Shown here: one piece after another, positions 16,642 through 24,081 of the stretch
Position numbering within the stretch: position 1 is the stretch's first letter
Layout of the letters: each line of letters starts with the position of its first letter
Assembly (NCBI GenBank): GCA_910586965.1
Contig: CAJUMF010000041.1
Span: 1-30,523, forward strand
From: an uncultured Dorea sp.
GTDB taxonomy: Bacteria; Bacillota; Clostridia; Lachnospirales; Lachnospiraceae
Reading direction: 5' to 3'
DNA length: 30,523 bases
Translations under genes and position numbers: made by a program
Notes under the pieces: model-generated
Database searches by the model: none
The model's input: the letters and a program-made list of their open reading frames with translations, nothing else
Told to the model about the DNA's origin: nothing

Positions 16642-16768
16642 TTTTATGTTTTCCTTTTTCTTGTTTGTTTTGTACCATTATATCCTTGGAAAGTTTATTT
16701 TGCAAATTTTAAATTCATTATCGACAGATTCTCCTATATATGTTAATCTACAAGGTGGAGATATATAA

Positions 16769-19135
16769 TTGAAAGGGGAGAAAGATTTGAAGAACATTAA
16801 GACAAAAATCTTTGTTATTGTTATTATCTGCATGATGATTATTGCAATTACTCCCGCGTTCCTTTTTGGAGAACTTAAAGTTAAGTCATTGACGATGATG
16901 GTAGGAGACGATGCAGAGATTGCACTCACGAATCCTGTGCTGCAGATGGTGGCAAAATATGAGAGTGATGAAGGCACCGCTATTGCTACCGGACAGGGCG
17001 GAAGGGTAGAAGCTTACGAGCCGGGGAAGGCAGTTGTTAAAGTAAAGGTGCCTTTCCGTACATTGAAATGCAAGGTTTATGTTCTCGGATTTGAGGAAAG
17101 TGAGCTTACGATGCTTACCGGACAGACGAAGGAACTGGGAATTGGCGGTGCTTCTGACGAGGCAGAGTTTTATTCCAGTGACAAAGAGGTCGTTGACGTA
17201 GTGGATGGTGAGTTGGTTGCACTGAAAGATGGCGTTGCAGATATCGTATGCAATGACAAAGGATATCAGGTATCTCAGTCTGTCTATGTGGCGGGTATTA
17301 ATGCTGAAAGACCGTATCTGTTTGCTGGCAATAAGATGCAGCTGACTACGAATGAAAGCCTGATTGGAAAGACAACGGGATGGGCAAGTTCAGATCCATT
17401 GGTGGCGACTGTGGATGAGACAGGCGCAGTGACAGGAGTTGCGGCAGGGACAGCGGAGGTTTCCTGTCAGACAGAAGACAATCAATCGTTAAAAACAACT
17501 GTGAATGTCGTATCATTGAAGGAGCCTGATATCTACCTGCAGGCGGGGGATGTCTACTCCTCCCCGCTGACAAGCGGCGAGGGATTTGATGCCGAAGGGA
17601 TTGAATGGAAAAGCAACGACAAGGATGTAGCCCGCGTAGATGATTCGGGCAATATAAGGGCTGTGAACGGGGGAGAAGCAAAGATTACCTGTTCTATTGA
17701 GGGACAAAAGCTTACAGGAAACGTGCATGTAATGTCGCTCCCGGAACGGGCCTATACGGCTGTAGGGATGAACTCAAAGCTCCAGCTTGCCAATGTGGGA
17801 AATAACAGCGTTGTATGGAAGAGCAGTGATGAGTCAAAGGTAAGGGTAGCTGACGGGGTACTGAATGGAGTCGGTGTAGGAAGCGCAAAGATTACCGCGA
17901 CAGCAAATAATAAAACTTTATCGTGTGACGTGTCAGTTGTCCAGCTAAGCAATTCTTCATTGAAGATGAAAGAAGAATCTGACACAAAGACGATCAAGAT
18001 AGCAGGTGCAGAAGGGCAGGAAGTGAACTGGTCGTCGGCAGACACTACCATTGCACAGGTTAGTCAGATGGGGGAGATCACCCCGATCAGTGAAGGGAAG
18101 ACAATGGTATTCTGCAACATCGGACCGTCAACGATGTCTATTCCGGTAACAATTGAAGAAAAAGATTTTCAGAACCAGCAGCCGAAAGAAGTAAGTACCC
18201 AGCAGGCGGCAGGAGAGCCGGCACAGGTATCTGACACAGAAGCAGCCGCAGCCGCTTCTGCTAATCCGGAGCCGAAGGCTTCCCAGGGCGATGAGACGAC
18301 AGCGAAAGCGTCAGATAGTGAGCCGGAGGAGTCTTCCAAGAAGCAAGAAACTTCCGGTGAGGAACAAAAAGCAAAAGACTCTGATGATAAAGCAGAATCT
18401 TCCGATAAAAAGAAACCTGCAGAAAAAAAGACAGAAGAGAAAAAAGAAACGTCCGCTGCTGAGCCGAAGACTCCAGAGAAAGTGACGAATACCAACGGAC
18501 AGTTAACGGCGCCAGAGGCTATAGTGGCTTGCGGAAATTACTATAACAGCGTGCTTGAAAAAGCAGTGAAAAAGGGAGAAAAATGGGTATATTCTAATAG
18601 CAGTAAATATGTTGCTCAAAGCGGAACCTTTGAAAAGATGCTTTCGGGAAAGGTACGCGGAGGGAATTGTGCGTCGATTGCCAACTGGGCATTCCGTGAC
18701 ATGGGGCTTATCAGTAACAGTGAGAAGTTCTACGGTGACGGCAACGGAAATATCCGGCATTATAATTCCGGATCAAAGAAGCTGAAATCCAAATTGGATA
18801 AGAACTGTACAATTATCAACGGCAAGAAAAAGTCTTTCGGCACACTTATGAAGGAAGGCAAGATCAAAGTAGGAGACGTTATAATCGGAAAGGGTCATAC
18901 TTATATTTACCGGGGCAGCGGAACTGTATTTGCAAGCGGTCATGATGCGAAATGGCATAAGGACAGGTCGGCAAAGACTGAAGATTCCAACAAAGCAGTA
19001 TTTGAGAGCTGGGTAAGAAAGTATAAGGGGACCTATGATGAAAGGTTTAAGGTTCATTATATTATCAGAGTAAAAGACAGCTTTATCCCGAAGTATTACC
19101 GTGATGAAGATGGAAATCTGGTGAAGAATCGATAA
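16769..19135 (+). CDS. Exported Ig-like (Big_2) protein with C-terminal cysteine-peptidase-like domain
   Basis: A 788-residue surface protein. TTG 16769 has GGTGGAG eight bases upstream; TTG 16787 with GGGGAG six bases upstream is equally possible. The N-terminus has one hydrophobic helix. Residues about 35-470 contain repeated bacterial Ig-like units with the pattern WxSSDxxVAxVxxxGxVTGVxxGxAxxxC. A low-complexity Glu/Lys/Ser/Ala linker spans about 472-605. The last 180 residues are globular: GGNCASIANWAFRDMG gives Cys634, GDVIIGKGHTYIYRG gives His710, and SGHDAKWHK gives His725/Asp726. This order fits an NlpC/P60-like papain fold, hence a possible cell-wall hydrolase. No LPXTG anchor is seen. 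Confidence 0.8.
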   Translation: MKGEKDLKNIKTKIFVIVIICMMIIAITPAFLFGELKVKSLTMMVGDDAEIALTNPVLQMVAKYESDEGTAIATGQGGRVEAYEPGKAVVKVKVPFRTLKCKVYVLGFEESELTMLTGQTKELGIGGASDEAEFYSSDKEVVDVVDGELVALKDGVADIVCNDKGYQVSQSVYVAGINAERPYLFAGNKMQLTTNESLIGKTTGWASSDPLVATVDETGAVTGVAAGTAEVSCQTEDNQSLKTTVNVVSLKEPDIYLQAGDVYSSPLTSGEGFDAEGIEWKSNDKDVARVDDSGNIRAVNGGEAKITCSIEGQKLTGNVHVMSLPERAYTAVGMNSKLQLANVGNNSVVWKSSDESKVRVADGVLNGVGVGSAKITATANNKTLSCDVSVVQLSNSSLKMKEESDTKTIKIAGAEGQEVNWSSADTTIAQVSQMGEITPISEGKTMVFCNIGPSTMSIPVTIEEKDFQNQQPKEVSTQQAAGEPAQVSDTEAAAAASANPEPKASQGDETTAKASDSEPEESSKKQETSGEEQKAKDSDDKAESSDKKKPAEKKTEEKKETSAAEPKTPEKVTNTNGQLTAPEAIVACGNYYNSVLEKAVKKGEKWVYSNSSKYVAQSGTFEKMLSGKVRGGNCASIANWAFRDMGLISNSEKFYGDGNGNIRHYNSGSKKLKSKLDKNCTIINGKKKSFGTLMKEGKIKVGDVIIGKGHTYIYRGSGTVFASGHDAKWHKDRSAKTEDSNKAVFESWVRKYKGTYDERFKVHYIIRVKDSFIPKYYRDEDGNLVKNR

Positions 19136-19170
19136 AGTGATAATCGTCGGAAAATAAGCAAATATCAGAA

Positions 19171-19200
19171 AAGGGAACTCGCCTCTCGGCGGGTTTCCTT
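19171..19200 (+). terminator. Hairpin after the Ig-like protein gene
   Basis: A 13-bp stem with two G-T pairs (19171-19183 with 19188-19200) has a four-base loop. The T tail is weak, so the call is a likely terminator only. Confidence 0.6.
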
Positions 19201-19237
19201 GCTATAAAGATAAAAGAGAAAGGAATATAAAAGAACG

Positions 19238-20602
19238 ATGGATAAAACAAAAAGAAGATCGATTTATTTTGAATGTTATAGCGGAATCAGCGGGGATATG
19301 ACAGTAGCGGCGCTTTTGGATATGGGAGCAGATGAAAAGGAGCTTGTAAGGCAGCTTGATACGCTGCCGCTTGAAGGATATTCCGTTGAGATCAGCAGAG
19401 TAAAAAAATCAGGGATGGATTGTTGTGACTTTAATGTTGTGCTTGAAAAAGAATATCACAATCATGACCATGACATTGTATATTTATACGGACACAGAGA
19501 AGGAGGACATGAGCATGGCCATAATGCCCCTCATAGTCACGATGCACATAGTCATGGCACTCATGAACGTGATGCGCACAGCCATGATGCTCATGAACAT
19601 GATGCGCACAGCCATCATGCAGGACATGTGCACTGCACTTTGGGGGATGTGACGGAGATAATCAGTAAGTCCGGTGTTACAGATGGGGCAAAGAAGATTG
19701 CATTAGATATTTTCCGCGTGCTGGCTGCGGCAGAGGCCAAAGCACATGGAGCTTCGATAGAAGAGGTGCATTTTCATGAGGTGGGAGCGGTAGACTCTAT
19801 CGTGGATATTGTTGCTGCGGCAATCTGCCTTGACAATCTGGGTATATCGCAGATTATCGTGCCGGAGCTGTATGAAGGAAGAGGGACGGTAAGATGTGCT
19901 CACGGGATACTTCCGGTTCCGGTCCCGGCGGTAATGCACATTGCTGCGGCTCATGGAATTGCCCTGCATATTACGAATGCAGAGGCAGAGTTGGTGACTC
20001 CTACAGGAGCAGCGATTGTGGCGGCAGTGCGCACATCGGACAAGCTTCCGGAAAAGTATACGATCCTTACAACGGGAATAGGGGCAGGAAAAAGGGACTA
20101 CGGCAGGACGAGTGTCTTAAGGACTATGATCATTGAAGAGAAATATGCACCTTTAAAGGATGATATCTATAAACTGGAGAGTAATATCGATGATTGTACA
20201 GGTGAGGCCATGGGCTATGTGATGGAACGGCTTTTTGCCGCAGGTGCGAGAGATGTCAATTACATGCCGCTTTTTATGAAAAAGAATCGTCCGGCATATC
20301 AGATAAATATCATATGCAGTGAGAAGGATATCGCTGCAATGGAAGAGATTCTTTTTAAAGAGACAACTACAATTGGAGTCCGGCGTATAAGGACAGAACG
20401 CACAGTGCTGAAGAGAAGGATTGAGAAAGTGGATACGGCATTGGGAGAAGTCCAAGTCAAGATGTGCGATGTGTATGGGGAGACGAGAGTGTATCCAGAA
20501 TATGAGAGTGTGGCAGCGATTGCAGCAGAGAAGAAGCTTACATACAGAGAAGTATGGGAAAGGGTTTTAAGAGAAGCGGAAGACCGTCTCCTTAATAAAT
20601 AA
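19238..20602 (+). CDS. larC: Nickel pincer cofactor biosynthesis protein LarC
   Basis: A 454-residue protein that begins with the family signature YFECYSGISGDMTVAALLDMG. LarC inserts nickel into the pyridinium dithiocarboxylate pincer cofactor, using CTP. Residues 74-132 are a histidine-rich insert with about twenty His in HxHD/AHSHD-type repeats, probably a nickel reservoir. The body continues with AHGASIEEVHFHEVGAVDSI, TPTGAAIVAAV, TTGIGAGKRDYG and the C-terminal LESNIDDCTGEAMGYVMERL. The frame is single and unbroken, unlike Lactobacillus plantarum, where larC is made by a programmed frameshift. larE follows after six bases. larB and larA are not in the window. Confidence 0.94.
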   Translation: MDKTKRRSIYFECYSGISGDMTVAALLDMGADEKELVRQLDTLPLEGYSVEISRVKKSGMDCCDFNVVLEKEYHNHDHDIVYLYGHREGGHEHGHNAPHSHDAHSHGTHERDAHSHDAHEHDAHSHHAGHVHCTLGDVTEIISKSGVTDGAKKIALDIFRVLAAAEAKAHGASIEEVHFHEVGAVDSIVDIVAAAICLDNLGISQIIVPELYEGRGTVRCAHGILPVPVPAVMHIAAAHGIALHITNAEAELVTPTGAAIVAAVRTSDKLPEKYTILTTGIGAGKRDYGRTSVLRTMIIEEKYAPLKDDIYKLESNIDDCTGEAMGYVMERLFAAGARDVNYMPLFMKKNRPAYQINIICSEKDIAAMEEILFKETTTIGVRRIRTERTVLKRRIEKVDTALGEVQVKMCDVYGETRVYPEYESVAAIAAEKKLTYREVWERVLREAEDRLLNK

Positions 20603-20608
20603 AAAGAT

Positions 20609-21430
20609 ATGTATGACTATCAAAAAAAAGTTGAAAATTTAAAAAAGACAATGGCGTCTTATGCAGAACAGGATATTGTCGTTGCATTTTCAGGAGGCGC
20701 GGACTCGGGATTGCTTTTAAAAATGGCGTGTGAAGCAGCAGAAAAAACGGGACATACTGCTTATGGCATATTTCTGCATACGATGCTGCATCCGTCAGGA
20801 GAGACAGAAAGTGCAGGAATACTTGCAGATGAGATGGGGGCAGTATTTAAAGTTTTGGAAATAGATGAGCTCCAAGGAGCAGATATTGAATATAATCCCC
20901 AGGACAGATGCTATCGCTGTAAAAGATACCTGTTCGAGAGCATATTAAAAGAGGCAGAAAAACTCTGTGCAGGCGTAGTTATGGAGGGTACGAATCAGGA
21001 TGATCTGCATGTGTACAGACCGGGCATCCGTGCAGTGAAGGAGCTGGGAATTGCCAGCCCCCTAATGGAGTCAGGATTGACGAAAAAAGAGGTGAGAAGA
21101 TTGGCAGCAGAATACGGGCTGTCTGTTTCAGATAAACCGGCAGCCCCGTGTCTTGCCACCAGATTCCCATATGGCGCACGGCTTTCTGATAAAGCAATGC
21201 GCAGAGTAGAACGGGCGGAGAGATTTTTAAAAGGACAGGGCTTCTATAATGTGCGTCTAAGAGTGCACGGAGATATAGCAAGGATTGAAGTGGACAGTCA
21301 TGATCTCCAGAGACTTGTGGAGAACCGGGCAGAAATCATCCATGAGATGAAAGCACTGGGATATACTTACGTAACGGCGGATTTGGAAGGTTTCCGTTCG
21401 GGAAGTATGGATGTAAATATTAAGAAATGA
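20609..21430 (+). CDS. larE: LarE, ATP-dependent sulfur transferase for the nickel pincer cofactor
   Basis: A 273-residue PP-loop enzyme with the AMP-forming motif SGGADSG at 28-34. LarE adenylates the cofactor precursor and inserts sulfur into its carboxylates. Three cysteines, Cys101 and Cys104 (RCYRCK) and Cys181 (PAAPCLATRFPYG), match the three-cysteine class, which in Thermotoga maritima binds a [4Fe-4S] cluster, rather than the single sacrificial cysteine of L. plantarum. The start ATG 20609 has only a weak ribosome site (AAAAAG) and lies six bases after the larC stop, so translation is probably coupled. A stem follows the stop. Confidence 0.93.
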   Translation: MYDYQKKVENLKKTMASYAEQDIVVAFSGGADSGLLLKMACEAAEKTGHTAYGIFLHTMLHPSGETESAGILADEMGAVFKVLEIDELQGADIEYNPQDRCYRCKRYLFESILKEAEKLCAGVVMEGTNQDDLHVYRPGIRAVKELGIASPLMESGLTKKEVRRLAAEYGLSVSDKPAAPCLATRFPYGARLSDKAMRRVERAERFLKGQGFYNVRLRVHGDIARIEVDSHDLQRLVENRAEIIHEMKALGYTYVTADLEGFRSGSMDVNIKK

Positions 21431-21448
21431 TACTTGTGAAAAGAGAGG

Positions 21449-21472
21449 AGGCCGGTGTAAAAACACCGGCCT
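21449..21472 (+). terminator. Hairpin after larE
   Basis: AGGCCGGTGT and ACACCGGCCT form a perfect 10-bp stem with a four-base loop. There is no T run behind it, so termination here is likely but not certain. Confidence 0.6.
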
Positions 21473-21722
21473 TCGGAGGGGAAAATCTATATAATATCAG
21501 GCGAACCCCATTCACTGTATAATGTGATGACAGGATACCTGAATGAAAAAAACAAATTTGATTATTTAGGCGAAGTCCAGCGATCATACAGAACATGTTA
21601 GCACAACCGCTGTCTTCTTTATTTGATGAAATCATTATAATAATAAAATGTGAATCGGATGTGTCAGAAAACAGAAATGTTTATAAAAATTCTTAAGAAA
21701 ATCGGAAGACCTTAAGTTTTGT
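21473..21722. other. Intergenic stretch without a recognised gene
   Basis: AT-rich with frequent stops. A 24-codon frame from ATG 21524 (MTGYLNEKNKFDYLGEVQRS) matches nothing I know. Confidence 0.35.
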
Positions 21723-21724
21723 AA

Positions 21725-21762
21725 AAAAACCATTGAAAACAAAAAAGTTTCCAATGGTTTTT
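21725..21762. terminator. Strong bidirectional terminator next to the tRNA remnant
   Basis: A 16-bp stem (21725-21740 with 21747-21762) with one wobble and A/T runs on both outer ends. On the minus strand it directly follows the tRNA 3' end, the normal place for a tRNA terminator. Confidence 0.8.
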
Positions 21763-21773
21763 AATAAGTTCAA

Positions 21774-21798
21774 TGCGGAGAAAGGGACTTGAACCCTT
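21774..21798 (-). other. tRNA 3'-end remnant, probable attachment site
   Basis: Read on the minus strand, the segment gives a T arm (AAGGG, loop TTCAAGT, CCCTT) and then acceptor bases TCTCCGC with discriminator A. No D arm, anticodon arm or 5' acceptor half adjoins it, so it is the detached 3' part of a tRNA gene, left when an element integrated there. A tandem 12-bp repeat ATCGTAATCACC lies at 21841-21864. The translation VITMVITIFP of that repeat looks like the tail of a tyrosine integrase, but no integrase body precedes it. The intact tRNA should be at the far end of the element, outside the window. Which tRNA it was cannot be told. Confidence 0.6.
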
Positions 21799-21927
21799 TT
21801 TGTGGGCTGAAAACCCCGTAAATACGCTATGTTTGGAAAAATCGTAATCACCATCGTAATCACCTGAAGAAATATGCAAGAAAGGAGAATCTTACACGTA
21901 TGACAATTAAATATTTTCGGACATATA

Positions 21928-21986
21928 AATAAGTCCCACAATCATGTATTCAGTACAATATATGTTGATTGTGAGGCTTATTTTAG
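21928..21986 (+). terminator. Long hairpin, probable terminator
   Basis: A 17-bp stem with one wobble and one mismatch (21928-21944 with 21966-21982) runs into TTTTAG. It overlaps the stop of a ten-codon frame (21900-21932, MTIKYFRTYK) that has AAAGGAG upstream. Confidence 0.5.
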
Positions 21987-22133
21987 TGCCTGAACAGAGA
22001 ATAAACAGTATAAGGCAAAGTCCTAAGAGCAGCACTATAAAATGTCTGTATGAGTCGTATAACGCTTTATAGGAGTACTACATAGGCGCAAAATAAAATA
22101 TCAATTTCAAGGATTAAAAAGGAGGTCACAAAG

Positions 22134-22586
22134 ATGACAGAAGCAACAGCAAAAAGAAACAAAATAAACTTTTTCAACGAGAAAAAATGGATCATGGCTT
22201 ATTGGTTTAAAAGAAACGGATTAGGAATAAACAAAATGTTTCTCCAATGGGGTAAGTGGTGGGAAGATGATTTTCGGGATATTTCCGATCTGAGATTTCA
22301 AGAAGCATATGAGTGGGTAGAAAAGACCATACAAATGACGAAAGATGAAATCAAACAAAAAAGACATGATATTGCAGACAATAGACCAATGCCGCAATGC
22401 ATGAAGACGTTAGCTGCAAAAAAGAGATTCTATGTCAAGAAATGCAGCATAAAGAATCACCCGTTAAAAGTCAGTGGATATGCAGTCTTTAAAAACCAAA
22501 AGGATAAGAAGCCTGTATATGGCAAGAGATTTGATCTGACAGCTAACCAGGTAATAGAATATTTAAACAAGCAGGAGGACAAGTAA
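22134..22586 (+). CDS. Uncharacterised basic protein, first gene of an accessory operon
   Basis: A 150-residue lysine-rich protein not recognised as any family. GGAGG lies seven to eight bases before ATG 22134. The middle is rich in aromatic residues (WIMAYWFKRNGLGINKMFLQ, then WGKWWEDDFRDISDLRFQE). The C-terminal third (RFYVKKCSIKNHPLKVSGYA, then TANQVIEYLNKQ) could be a small alpha/beta domain. No signal peptide or membrane segment is seen. It is followed after one base by the HU-like gene and then, by overlap, by the cold-shock-type gene, so the three form a tight operon. A nucleic-acid role is plausible from charge and context only. Confidence 0.7.
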   Translation: MTEATAKRNKINFFNEKKWIMAYWFKRNGLGINKMFLQWGKWWEDDFRDISDLRFQEAYEWVEKTIQMTKDEIKQKRHDIADNRPMPQCMKTLAAKKRFYVKKCSIKNHPLKVSGYAVFKNQKDKKPVYGKRFDLTANQVIEYLNKQEDK

Positions 22587-22587
22587 G

Positions 22588-22920
22588 ATGGTTCGTAAAG
22601 AAGAATTGCTCAGAAGAGTATGGGAAAAAGTGAATATCGGAAAGACAGGATATAAGGACAGGATAAAGCAAGTAGAAGTGGAACTGGTCATTAATGAGTT
22701 CCTCAATGAATTGGCACAGTGCATGATTAACAATGAGGATATCAGTCTTAGGGGATTTGGAAATTTTGTTTTCAATAAACGAATGGGAAGAATAGCGTTT
22801 GATTCAATACGCAGGCAGAAAATGCGTCTTCCCGAAAGGAGGGTAATCAAATTCAATATCTCAAAAGAAGTTGATAAACATATCAGGGGAGAAAAGAGGT
22901 TTGAAGTAGTAGATGAATAA
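22588..22920 (+). CDS. HU/IHF family DNA-binding protein, divergent
   Basis: A 110-residue protein with the HU/IHF fold pattern: EFLNELAQCMINNEDISLRG, then RGFGNF at 55-60, KRMGR at 64-68, and LPERRVIKFNISKEV at 81-95. The usual NPxTG tip of the DNA-embracing arm is replaced by IAFDSIRRQK, so its bending or specificity may differ from housekeeping HU. GGAGG lies before ATG 22588. It is the middle gene of the three-gene operon and overlaps the next gene by eight bases. HU-like proteins of mobile elements can help recombination or replication; the role here is not known. Confidence 0.8.
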   Translation: MVRKEELLRRVWEKVNIGKTGYKDRIKQVEVELVINEFLNELAQCMINNEDISLRGFGNFVFNKRMGRIAFDSIRRQKMRLPERRVIKFNISKEVDKHIRGEKRFEVVDE

Positions 22921-23329
22921 TTGTATTAATCAGGAAAAAATGTGGGGAGTTGTAGTCAAATACAATAAAGAGCGCGGATATGGGTTTATCAGGTCTAAAG
23001 TGGATGGAATGGATTATTTCGTCCACGTATCACAGATAAAGGATAAAATACTTGAGAGAGGATATATCGTTGAATTTTGTGTAGGGCTTAATATAAAATC
23101 CAAGCGTGAAGAAGCTAAAAACGTAATTGTAATTGAAACATCAGTACATAAGGATATCAGCAAAGAACCACATTGCGGAGAATGTGAATTTGTAAAGAAG
23201 TATAATTGCGGTAAGAAAATTTATTATTGTGACCATGAAGACAGAACTGACGATATGGGTAAACTCGGCATAGATCACCTGCCTGAGACAAGCCCTGATT
23301 GGTGTCCGCTGAGAAATAATCAAAAATAA
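22913..23329 (+). CDS. Cold-shock domain fused to a cysteine-cluster domain
   Basis: A 138-residue protein. Residues 10-76 are a cold-shock/S1-like domain with RNP1-like RGYGFI (21-26) and RNP2-like DYFVHVSQI (34-42). Residues 83-134 hold five cysteines (88, 91, 99, 106, 131) in CGECEFVKKYNCGKK, YYCDHED and TSPDWCPLR, probably a zinc-binding module seen on other small accessory proteins. The start overlaps the HU-like gene by eight bases, so translation is coupled. The fold of the first half implies binding of single-stranded nucleic acid. Function within the element is unknown. Confidence 0.8.
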   Translation: MNNCINQEKMWGVVVKYNKERGYGFIRSKVDGMDYFVHVSQIKDKILERGYIVEFCVGLNIKSKREEAKNVIVIETSVHKDISKEPHCGECEFVKKYNCGKKIYYCDHEDRTDDMGKLGIDHLPETSPDWCPLRNNQK

Positions 23330-23435
23330 TTTGTAATTGAAATTCAAAAAATTTGACTGTTAATGTTTTTATTGTGCAATTCTGCACAGTAAAATCCAAT
23401 ACATGTAAAAATTGAATTTTTCAAAGATTGATAAG

Positions 23436-23463
23436 GGCTGAATGAAATGTTCAGTCTTTTTTA
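23436..23463 (+). terminator. Terminator of the accessory operon
   Basis: GGCTGAA (23436-23442) pairs with TTCAGTC (23450-23456) and is followed by a run of six T. Confidence 0.75.
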
Positions 23464-23871
23464 CAGCAGAAAAATATTTATCAGATGGAGAAATGTATAT
23501 ATGTTAGTTTCCAAAATGGGGAGTCATATCCAACAGAAAAAAATATAGAATATGTTATTTAATGGCAATAAATCAGAAAGGATAAATTAGATGAGAAAAA
23601 GATACAAATATGATTTAGAGGAATAAGTGACATGGAAACCAATATAAAACAAAAAATATATAGAAGGAAATAACTACAAAAAGTAAATTTCAATTTATCC
23701 CCGTTAGGGGTAAGAATGTATCTCTTGTAGTAAATAGGATCTCCTTTAGTAGTAGTATCGGAATGGGCAAATAGTTGCCCACTTGTCCTAGGACAAGTTA
23801 GAAAAAAGGGCAAATGATTGCCCAAAACGAAACTTAGGTTAATTATATTTTTTATGAAAGGAAATTGATTT
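23464..23871. other. AT-rich non-coding stretch with a palindrome cluster
   Basis: No convincing gene. It contains CCCC-GTTA-GGGG near 23700 and, at 23765-23823, two copies of GGGCAA-N4-TTGCCC on either side of an 18-bp perfect palindrome. A truncated small ORF with a good ribosome site begins at 23872. A minus-strand frame across this region is judged spurious. Confidence 0.5.
23765..23823. repeat. Palindrome cluster: GGGCAA-N4-TTGCCC twice around an 18-bp palindrome
   Basis: 23765-23780 reads GGGCAA-ATAG-TTGCCC, 23781-23798 reads ACTTGTCC-TA-GGACAAGT (self-complementary throughout), and 23808-23823 reads GGGCAA-ATGA-TTGCCC. Two same-sequence dyads flanking a third look like paired operators or an origin-type site for the small ORF behind them. 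Confidence 0.75.
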
Positions 23872-23949
23872 ATGTATAACAAAAATATTGCAACAGTGTA
23901 CAAAGGGATACATATAAAAAAACAAAATAATGGACTGCCAACCTACTGA
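23872..23949 (+). pseudogene. Small ORF probably truncated at the ICE junction
   Basis: A 25-codon frame (starts MYNKNIATVYKGIHIKK) has GAAAGGAA eight bases upstream. It runs from the AT-rich region into the edge of the GC-rich element and stops just before the first leader terminator. The product is not recognised. It may be the 5' stub of a gene cut by insertion of the ICE, or a leader peptide. Confidence 0.4.
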
Positions 23950-23950
23950 A

Positions 23951-23983
23951 AAACCGCTCTTTCACAATGAAGGGCGGTTTTTT
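23951..23983 (+). terminator. First ICE leader terminator
   Basis: AAACCGCTCTT (23951-23961) pairs with AAGGGCGGTTT (23970-23980), one G-T pair, and the stem is followed by T residues to 23983. Confidence 0.8.
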
Positions 23984-24018
23984 CATGGGCGCAGGGAAAG
24001 GAGGCAACCCAACTACCG

Positions 24019-24049
24019 GGGCTTGACAAGAGAGGTCAAGCCCTTTTTT
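24019..24049 (+). terminator. Second ICE leader terminator
   Basis: GGGCTTGAC (24019-24027) pairs perfectly with GTCAAGCCC (24035-24043), followed by six T. It ends 18 bases before the ribosome site of the ParB-like gene, so entry into the element's operon may be attenuated here. Confidence 0.85.
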
Positions 24050-24081
24050 CATTCCAGAAAACCAAGAAGGAGGTATTGCGA

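Noticed and set aside
19480..19630. Possible CRISPR or minisatellite array
   Set aside because: The repeats are coding: they produce the histidine-rich insert of LarC, with irregular units and no spacers.
21774..21860. Intact tRNA gene on the minus strand
   Set aside because: Only the T arm and 3' acceptor strand are present; no anticodon or D arm can be drawn upstream.
23559..23903. Minus-strand frame of 114 codons
   Set aside because: It runs through the palindrome cluster and AT-rich DNA, has no ribosome site or family pattern, and is explained by chance openness.
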